Source: Cladophialophora immunda (taxonomy: Eukaryota; Ascomycota; Eurotiomycetes; Chaetothyriales; Herpotrichiellaceae). Taken from it: a stretch of 64,000 nt of DNA. The translations under genes and the position numbers were made by a program. The notes below the pieces were generated by a model. That model was not told the origin of the DNA. It saw only the letters and a list, made by a program, of their open reading frames with translations, and did no database searches. The stretch is from NCBI RefSeq assembly GCF_000835495.1, contig NW_015622541.1:5766001-5830000 (forward strand), in the 5' to 3' direction. Shown here piece after piece: positions 56,985 through 64,000 of this stretch (the stretch's first letter is position 1; each line of letters starts with the position of its first letter).

Positions 56985-59284
56985 ATGGATTCCAAGCCAG
57001 GATCTCTCGTCAACGAGTCACCTCCCGCCTCGGATACGGTCCATCTCGAACGTCTCGCCGTCGACGAGGAGAAGCACGTCGGGCATGTCGGGAGTCTGCA
57101 GGTCGAGGACGCCGATTCCCTTGAAAAGAGCCAGAGTGTGGATGTGGACGTGACGAATCGAGATGCCGTCAAGGGCGACGATTCGGATGGCAAAGTGAAT
57201 TGGACTTGGATCCAGATCGCGGCCACCGTCTGTCTTTCGGGCTTGTACGTCGGTATGTCAAGTCTCCATCTCACGAAACTGTCTTTGGTCCTATACTAAG
57301 TCCCTCTGTTTGATCGATCTAGGCTCCCAGATCCCTCTCTACTTCCTGGGTGGCACTTTGACCTATATCTCTGCCGACCTTGGGGGGACCAAGGCGTCCG
57401 CGTGGCTACCTGTGGCCTATTCCCTTGCTCTTGGTGCTGTGACGCCCTTTTGCGGCTATCTGCAAGACTTGCTGGGTAGACGTTATGTGACCCTCACGGG
57501 AGGCTTGATTCTCCTCATCGGTTGCATCGTCATGGCGACGGCCCAGACATTCCGAGCTGGGGTGGTGGCTATGTGCTTTGCTGGAGCCGGTGCATCAATT
57601 GGCGAGTTGACTGCCGTGGCTGGGTATGTTGTTTTGACTGGATCCAATGGCACATGTGTTCTCGTGCTGACTTGTTATCTCCAGAACTGCCGAGCTGGTC
57701 CCCATCAAGAAGCGAGGTATCTACCTTGCAATCGTGACTGCGTCTATCCTGCCCTTCGCACCTTATCTACTTTATGCTCAACTCCTGGCGAAACACTCAA
57801 CCTGGAGATGGGGCATGTGGCTCTGTGTGTACGTACTTCAGACCCTTTCAGCAGCCCCGCGTACTATCCAGCAGTTAACTGACCTTCATATCAGTATCTG
57901 GAATGCCGTTTGGTTCACCGGCATCGCGGTCAGCTACTTTCCCAAGTCACAGACTCGAGCACGAGGCGTGTCTCGAAGCGCTGTCCTTAAGAGGATCGAC
58001 TATATCGGAGGCTTGCTATCCATCATCGGTCTGGTTCTATTGTATGTCTCCCCGTTTCTCATCCCCAATGATATATATCGCAATCAATGACTGGTGCTGA
58101 CCTCTTGCCTTTAGCCTCATTGCCTTACAAGCAGGCGGCTCCTCCCATCCATGGACAAGCGCCTACGTGCTGGCCAATCTATTCATTGGCTTCTCCTTGA
58201 TCGTTGCTTTCTTCATCTGGGAATGGAAGTTCGCCAGATATCCCATGATCCCCAAGGAACTGTTCCAGGGTCAGAATATCGTGGCCAGTTGCTTCGTCGT
58301 GTCATTTGTGTCAGGTAAGTTAGTCGTCCTTTCACAAGAAAAGAGAGAAATCAGATCCTATGAGTTTTCTTCCTTCTCCATCAAAGCAACTGATACTGAT
58401 TCTTTTGTTTGGGGAATCAGGAATGAACTTCTCTGCCTTGCTCAACTTCTTCCCCTTGGAGTTCACGACGGTTTTCGTCCCTGACCCGATCCAAATTGGC
58501 GTGAAGGACATTCCACCTGCACTTCTCTTGATCGGAGGCTCCGTCGCGACCAACGCATTGTTGTCATACCTGAGGGGCCATGGGCGAGAATTGATGCTCG
58601 TTGGGTGTCTCATAATGAGTAAGTCTACATTACCGGCCAGTCCTTTCCTTTCTCGTTCCATCCCTCAGTCCCTCACCAATATTCACACAACCGAACCCTC
58701 TCAATGGCATCCATAACTAACCACACCCCTTTCCGCTCTCTGTAGCTGCGTTCTCGGGCGCCCTTGCATCGATCAACCCAGAAAAGACCGCCGCCGTGAT
58801 CGGAATCGGCTCCATGGCCGCCCTGGGCGTCGGGATGGTCACCTCGCCGGCGTCCACGATCGCCATCACGGTCGCTCCAGACTCGACCATCGCCACCTGC
58901 GTGGCGCTGATCCTGTGCATCCGAGCCACGGGCGGCTCGATCGGCTACGCGATCTATTACAACGTCTTCATCGAGAAGCTGACGCCGGCGCTCCCCAAGT
59001 ACGTGGCCGAGTACGCCGTCAAGGCCGGGCTGCCCGTGTCCGAGGCCGAGCCCTTCACCGCGCTGTTCCTCACCGCGCCGCAAAACATCACCGAGGTGCC
59101 CGGCGTCAACGCCGCCATCGTCGAGGCCGCCACCATCGGCAGCCGCTGGGCCTACGCCTACGCCCTCAAGTACGTCTGGTACATCAGCCTGGTGTTTGGC
59201 ATCTGCTCCATCGTCGCCTGCTGCTTCGTCAACAACATGCAAAAGTACATGACCAACCGGATCGCCGCAAAGGTCGGCAACTAA
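56985..59284 (+). CDS. MFS exporter, TRI12-like (14-helix, DHA2/siderophore-type)
   Basis: Seven exons, 56985-57252, 57323-57623, 57685-57828, 57895-58041, 58115-58314, 58421-58618 and 58746-59284, give 598 aa; every phase is consistent. A hydrophilic N-terminus of about 75 residues precedes the membrane core. GYLQDLLGRRYV is MFS motif A, and SIGELTAVAGTAELVPIKKRG and DLGGTKASAWLPVAY match the TRI12-type family, which includes fungal metabolite exporters and siderophore carriers. The last exon is GC-rich with a strong C/G third-base bias. The carrier probably exports the product of the adjacent oxygenase-hydrolase group at the plasma membrane. Confidence 0.9.
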
Positions 59285-60389
59285 GATTCTGGGTTGCTTG
59301 TCGAGAAGCAACTGGAGACTTTACAAAGACGGAGAGGGAAACGACACGGGCAGGGAAGATCCGGGACAAGCCAAAGACGCCCACACAGGGAAAACAGGGA
59401 CCGCAAACACCGCTCGTCGTCGAGTATACACTTGTACAACTCTTTGTCTTTGACAGCTTTTAATTGAAACAGTGTCTTGAGGCAAAGGGTCAGAATTGAA
59501 ATCTGCTTGAGAAAAAAGATAAAGCGCCAATTGCTTAGGACGGTGGCGGATGGCGTCTTGATCGCACCTGACGATAATGAACCCGAATGATCCGGTCGAT
59601 GTTCATGTACAAGGTTGTTGTATAGTGCAGGCCTACTGCTAGACTACAAAGTCAGAGACGGCGAAACGGATGAACTATGTGGCCTCCTCTCTAGATCTGC
59701 AACAATGAATGCACCGCGGAGTTCTGCTCCTCAATTGCAACTTTCCACCCCCTTGTTTTCGCGAGATGTAGAGTATATTTTTTTCGAGTGTCGCTGTTCC
59801 CTCTCGGGCCATATGGTTTGGCAGCAGCCGCGGGGCTGTAAGTAGTTTATGGGGAGTACTTGGATAGAGACAGCGTCGCCATAGCGGTAGAGTGTGTGTT
59901 GAACTGTCACTTTGTCAGTCACCTTGCCAGTTAGTCGTATGTGTCTGGCGAAGAGGCTCGACAGTGTCGTCGTTCAGACACGAGGCCCACGGCCTCCTGT
60001 GTTTTCCGTCTCCCACGTGGCAATATAGGTATAGGATATTGGTTTCAGCTCTAGAGCCAAGTCCTCGGTGCGTTACGACATGACAGAATGGAAATCCAGG
60101 ACTGTATCGTTGTGTGCACTTGGTCATCTCATATGTACTATGTAAATTAAACAATGATGACGTTTTCGGTGAAAGTCTCACTAAATACAGGATAACAAGA
60201 ATAAGGTGATCAAAGAAGGGTCAAAAGGAAAAAACATAGGAGAACAAAGACAACCTCGAAAACAGAGAACGGGGTAAGAATATACAACAAGCAGAAGGGG
60301 TCTCCCCAAGCCTCCAAAAGCAGACTCGGTCCTCTGGCCTCGCCCTGCGTCTCCCAAAGAAAGCCCACCTCCCGTGGGGTGCAAGGCAA
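59285..60389. other. Convergent 3' intergenic region
   Basis: 1.1 kb between the TRI12-like stop and the CrtC-like stop. No gene was seen. Confidence 0.5.
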
Positions 60390-61636
60390 TTAGACAGCGA
60401 ATTTGAACTGCTCCCACAAGGCCGAACCACCAGAAGGCAATGGGACCCCGTCGATGCTTGCCGAAATCTCACCGAACCAGCGCGAGTAGTTGGAAGTGTC
60501 GACTTGTTTGTTGTAGCCGGTCACAGTGGCATTGAGGGTCTCACCGTCGTTGAGTTTCATGACGATGGTGAACTGGTTCGGGTCTGAGGTGAGGATCGTT
60601 GGCGGGTACGGGGTCCCTACCGGTCGCACCTGGAGGCCAGCCGTACCCAGCGCGCAGGTTGAGCCGACGACCTGGCCGTTTTTCAAGACGTACCCACTGA
60701 CGGTTTCGCTGCCTGTGATGTCGAGAGCGTCGTACCAGACCATATTGTATTCTCCGAAGGTGCCGTGGCCCCAATACCAGCTGCTGACGGCACTAATGAA
60801 AGGGATATCACCCCAGTTCTAGGCCGAGAATTAATATATCGAGATATGCCACGAGGAAGAAGGGCTGATGAGTGAAACAATGGTAAGCCACTTACCTTAT
60901 CGTGATAGCCGTTACCGTTGAAGACCATGGGCGATCCTCCAAAATTCATATGGACGGTAGCATCCGCAGCGGGGAGGACGTTGACCCAGCCAACGTGAGG
61001 CATGATCTGCTCGTCAGCACCACCAACGAGAGGGCTGCATGGGTAGTGTCCAGGACCGCGCTTTTTGGTATTGATCAGTGATTCCGCATTCTAAAGAGAA
61101 GGTTTGAAAAAGGAACTTACAGAGATGAAATCGACTGTGCCAGATACGCCTATTGTCGAGTTCTCGATTGTAATTGCGTACTGGCTTAAATCAGGCGTGC
61201 CTGTAAAGCTGCATCCACTGTCGGTCCAGTTGCCCGAAGCTCCATCCCCGATCGTATTGACAGTCACAGAAGTTGCCAGAGCTGAAGCGCTCACTTGTGT
61301 ACCATTTGGAAAGGTTGCCGTAATGCCGACGTTCAGTATGTCTTCGAGGGCCGGCGTGTTGGGAAATCCGAGGAATGAAGCCGCGTAGAACACGATCGTG
61401 AGAGCCTGTGTTCCATCATTGGACACAGTGTCGAAATACCACCAATCGTACGAGGTCAGATCGATGGGGAAAACCCGGGGACTGTCTGCCGCTCCGTCGC
61501 AAGATGTGAACTGGACCGTGCTCGTGAGGGCTTGGGTCGAGGAATAGGTTACCGTGTCGGGAAAGCACTGAGACAAGGCGCCAGGCGCCAGGGCCAACAA
61601 GGCTGAGAGAAGGGCGGGGGTTTGGAGGCTCTTCAT
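60390..61636 (-). CDS. Secreted CrtC/AttH-like lipocalin-fold protein (Diels-Alderase-like)
   Basis: Three exons, 61121-61636, 60896-61060 and 60390-60818, give 369 aa; all junctions are phase 0. The start at 61634-61636 gives a signal peptide (MKSLQTPALLSALLALAPGA, then LSQ). Blocks YDWWYFDTVSNDGTQAL, ATVHMNFGGSPMVFNGNGYH, HDKNWGDIPF and WYWGHGTFGEYNMVWYDALD match the hydroxyneurosporene-synthase (CrtC)/AttH double-lipocalin family. Fungal members include pericyclases or Diels-Alderases of polyketide pathways and other proteins with no known activity. NGT and NWT sites suggest N-glycosylation. Its place at the end of a regulator-oxygenase-hydrolase-exporter run supports a metabolic role. Confidence 0.85.
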
Positions 61637-64000
61637 TTTGCGGTTGACTTGAGGTGGGAGATCTATTGAGCAAAACAATACCTGGGAGACGACCGCGATC
61701 CTGAGTTTGACGATCTGGGGAACTCTTCTCCAGGCGGAGGAATTGTCACTCTTTGTACTTTTCCACTGCCCGCGAACCTGGAGAAGTTCTTGACAATCGT
61801 CCGTGCTTCTGACTCCGTCTGCTCAATATGACAACCATGTCGGACCGCTTCCCACCTACCTTTGTGATATCGAATGGATGATTCAGGAACACCCTGCATA
61901 CTAACCTTTGTTTCATAGAAGCACAACGGGAAATTAGCAATTTCTCGAGCGAAGGAAAAAATGTATAGGAAGGGCCGCACAAAGTCACCTCTGCGGTGGT
62001 GCTGAAGTGTGTTCGGATATATGTAATGTCGTGTGGCTTGAGAAACAGGGGTAAGCGGCCTTCCCCGTCTGGAGCAGATTGACGAAGCCACTTGGACCGG
62101 CCCGCACGTGGTTGCATCATTGTGGAGTGTATGTTCTGTACTAACCCAGATACTATAGTCGGAAGTCCACCTTTCCGGTGTGCATTGGTGGTGGAGGACG
62201 AGTCAACCAGGTTGACACGAATGATTGAGAGCTCCGGATGATGTGCGCGCTATACACAGGACCGCCAGGCTGGGAATATGCCCCTGCACATTCGATGTCC
62301 GCTAACCGACAATAGGTATTGTGCTAAATGGCGATGTTCGCACTTGGCTTTAGAAGAGGTTGACTGACCACCGGTCTGCATCAAAGCTAAACATCCATAG
62401 AATAGTCTCGTGCGGGGGATTTGCTCACTGACTCTCAGCCCCTTGACTCCTTCAGCTACTCCTCAGTGAAGTAGCCGAAGGGAAAGATGGCCAAGTCAAC
62501 AATCCTGCATGCTTTGTGCGCTGGCAGCACCTAGGAGTCGAGGTAATTTCTCGAGAATTTCTTTAATTCCAGACTGTGAGTAAAGAGGAGACCATCTGAA
62601 GATACGTATGTGAGGCCGGTGACTTGAGGGGGCCGTGCTCATGAAGATGTGGCTCGGCAAGCCGAATTCCTTCTGATTCCTTCAACAAACATCGCCACTT
62701 CTCGCAAATGCTTCTTTTGGATAGAGGGTTTAGGATGAAGTGGTGCACTATGGGTCGATGGGATACCAGGCTCATCGGACGAGTTTCTGTCCGTCAGGCG
62801 GGAAGGTTTCGCATTCCGGAGAACGTATTCACTTGGTTGGAAGAAGGGTTGTTGCCAACTTGATCGCTGGTTCCTTGCTGACCAGACGAATCATTTCCGC
62901 GGGCACAATGCAGACTGGGCTAGTACTTGTGCAAGACTTTGTTAGGTGTTTTACCTGGTTTTCAAAAGGAATGCAACCAACTGTCGAACGGCTCCCTTCC
63001 CCTGAATGTTCGATTACCTTGGTCAACCGCGAAGTTAGAGAAAGGCCCAGGCATTCAAGCTTGCAGGAATTTGAATCAGCCATCTGACTCTGCGCACAAA
63101 AAAGTGATAGCTATGACAATAATGGATCAACTTAACCACGTTTACTTGATGTCAAGATTCCGTGACGGAGTCTCTCAATGCTTGACTTTGTCGCAGTGGC
63201 TCAAAAACTTACCGATACAAACCGAGGCACCGGCATTGCAGCCTAAGGCCTTCAACTCCTCGGATCATCAAGTTGCCCTTGACCGAGCAATAGCTTGTAA
63301 GTGAGGGAAGACAACTGGGCGTAGCGTTCGAGGAGCAGAACATATCACATGACGAGCCGCTTGAGCAGAGGCTAGAGCGAGCCGAAGGCAATTTCACCTC
63401 ATTCCGCGCGCGAGCAGAGCTGATCTGTGACGAAGTTTGACGTTCAGTGATGAATTGGGTCAAATAAGACCCGGGGCAATCGAGCTTCTGACGCCTGGCA
63501 AGAAATCTCTCCCGAATCGCAGGGAGAGCGCGCACTTTTTCTTGGTTTGAAAGGCTGGTTTGAAAGGCTGATTCCTCGTCCATGCAACACCTTTATCAGT
63601 TCATCGCATCTCATTTTCATCCCCATCAAGGAATCCGCAACATGGAATTTTGACAGGAGCGCTTCCCAACTCTCCAGACTTCTGTCCGTGGGCCGATTTG
63701 GAAGCAGACGTTCCAGTTGTATACTCCCAGGTCTCTGTGAAGTATAAGCAATTGCTATCATTCAACGAAAGAAATAGTCCTCGGCTCGGACGCTGATCTT
63801 CGATTCTAAACAAGTCGAAAGCACATTCCGGCTGCAAAGATCTATTCTGAGATCTCTTCATGGCGGTGTTTGGATCAGTCCTCCCTGTTTGCAGTGCAGC
63901 ATAGCAAAAAGAAGCGTGGGATTTCATTTGGTGAGCAGTGATATGTTACGAACTCAATCCAGCGAGGCGGAACGCTTGCTGGGACCACCATGTGTTTATT
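61637..64000. other. Terminal gene-poor stretch
   Basis: 2.4 kb to the window end with only short open frames on both strands. I can support no gene. A gene crossing the right edge cannot be excluded. Confidence 0.45.

Noticed and set aside
58673..59311. 212-codon minus-strand frame
   Set aside because: A product of the strong GC third-base bias of the last TRI12-like exon; low-complexity sequence without motifs.

Overview
The window is nuclear DNA of a filamentous ascomycete (Pezizomycotina). Coding regions are broken by short GT-AG introns, mostly 45-75 nt, and several sites resemble the GCTAAC branch point. The gene families are typical of these fungi: Zn2Cys6 regulators, a DUF3425-type bZIP, DHA1 and TRI12 transporters, an Ies4 subunit and a GID1 homologue. 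The style would suit the Eurotiomycetes or black yeasts, but nothing here fixes the class. I rebuilt 24 gene models, 23 of them complete, and checked each splice junction for reading phase by hand. I also list two weak candidates.

Left arm (1-20.7 kb), accessory metabolism. A flavin monooxygenase cut by the window edge lies behind a DAL5/FEN2-type transporter on the minus strand. A TauD-like 2-oxoglutarate dioxygenase diverges from them, which together suggests scavenging of a small sulfonate or similar solute. A GT2 glycosyltransferase then converges on a DHA1 drug-type exporter. About 4 kb with almost no coding signal follows, then a sugar transporter and a second FAD monooxygenase that has a GC-AG intron.

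Centre (20.7-45 kb), mostly core cell biology. It holds a Ser-rich protein with three GCRD repeats, a CSC1/TMEM63 ion channel, an alpha-arrestin with a PPxY motif, and two convergent transcription factors, one of them a Zn2Cys6/C2H2 hybrid. Next come an Arl3/ARFRP1 GTPase, an extended SDR reductase, Sfr1/Mei5 (recombination), Ies4 (INO80), GID1/Vid30 (GID ubiquitin ligase) and an HhH-GPD-like protein.

Right arm (45-64 kb), accessory again. A protein with a PD-(D/E)XK-like core sits in a segment bracketed by two direct copies of a dispersed repeat, with an AT-rich patch nearby. Then comes a compact group: DUF3425 bZIP, MpaB-like oxygenase, alpha/beta hydrolase, TRI12-like transporter and a secreted CrtC/Diels-Alderase-like protein. 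This has the makeup of a small metabolite cluster but has no core synthase in view. The last 2.4 kb shows no gene I can support. I saw no rRNA, convincing tRNA or CRISPR array.
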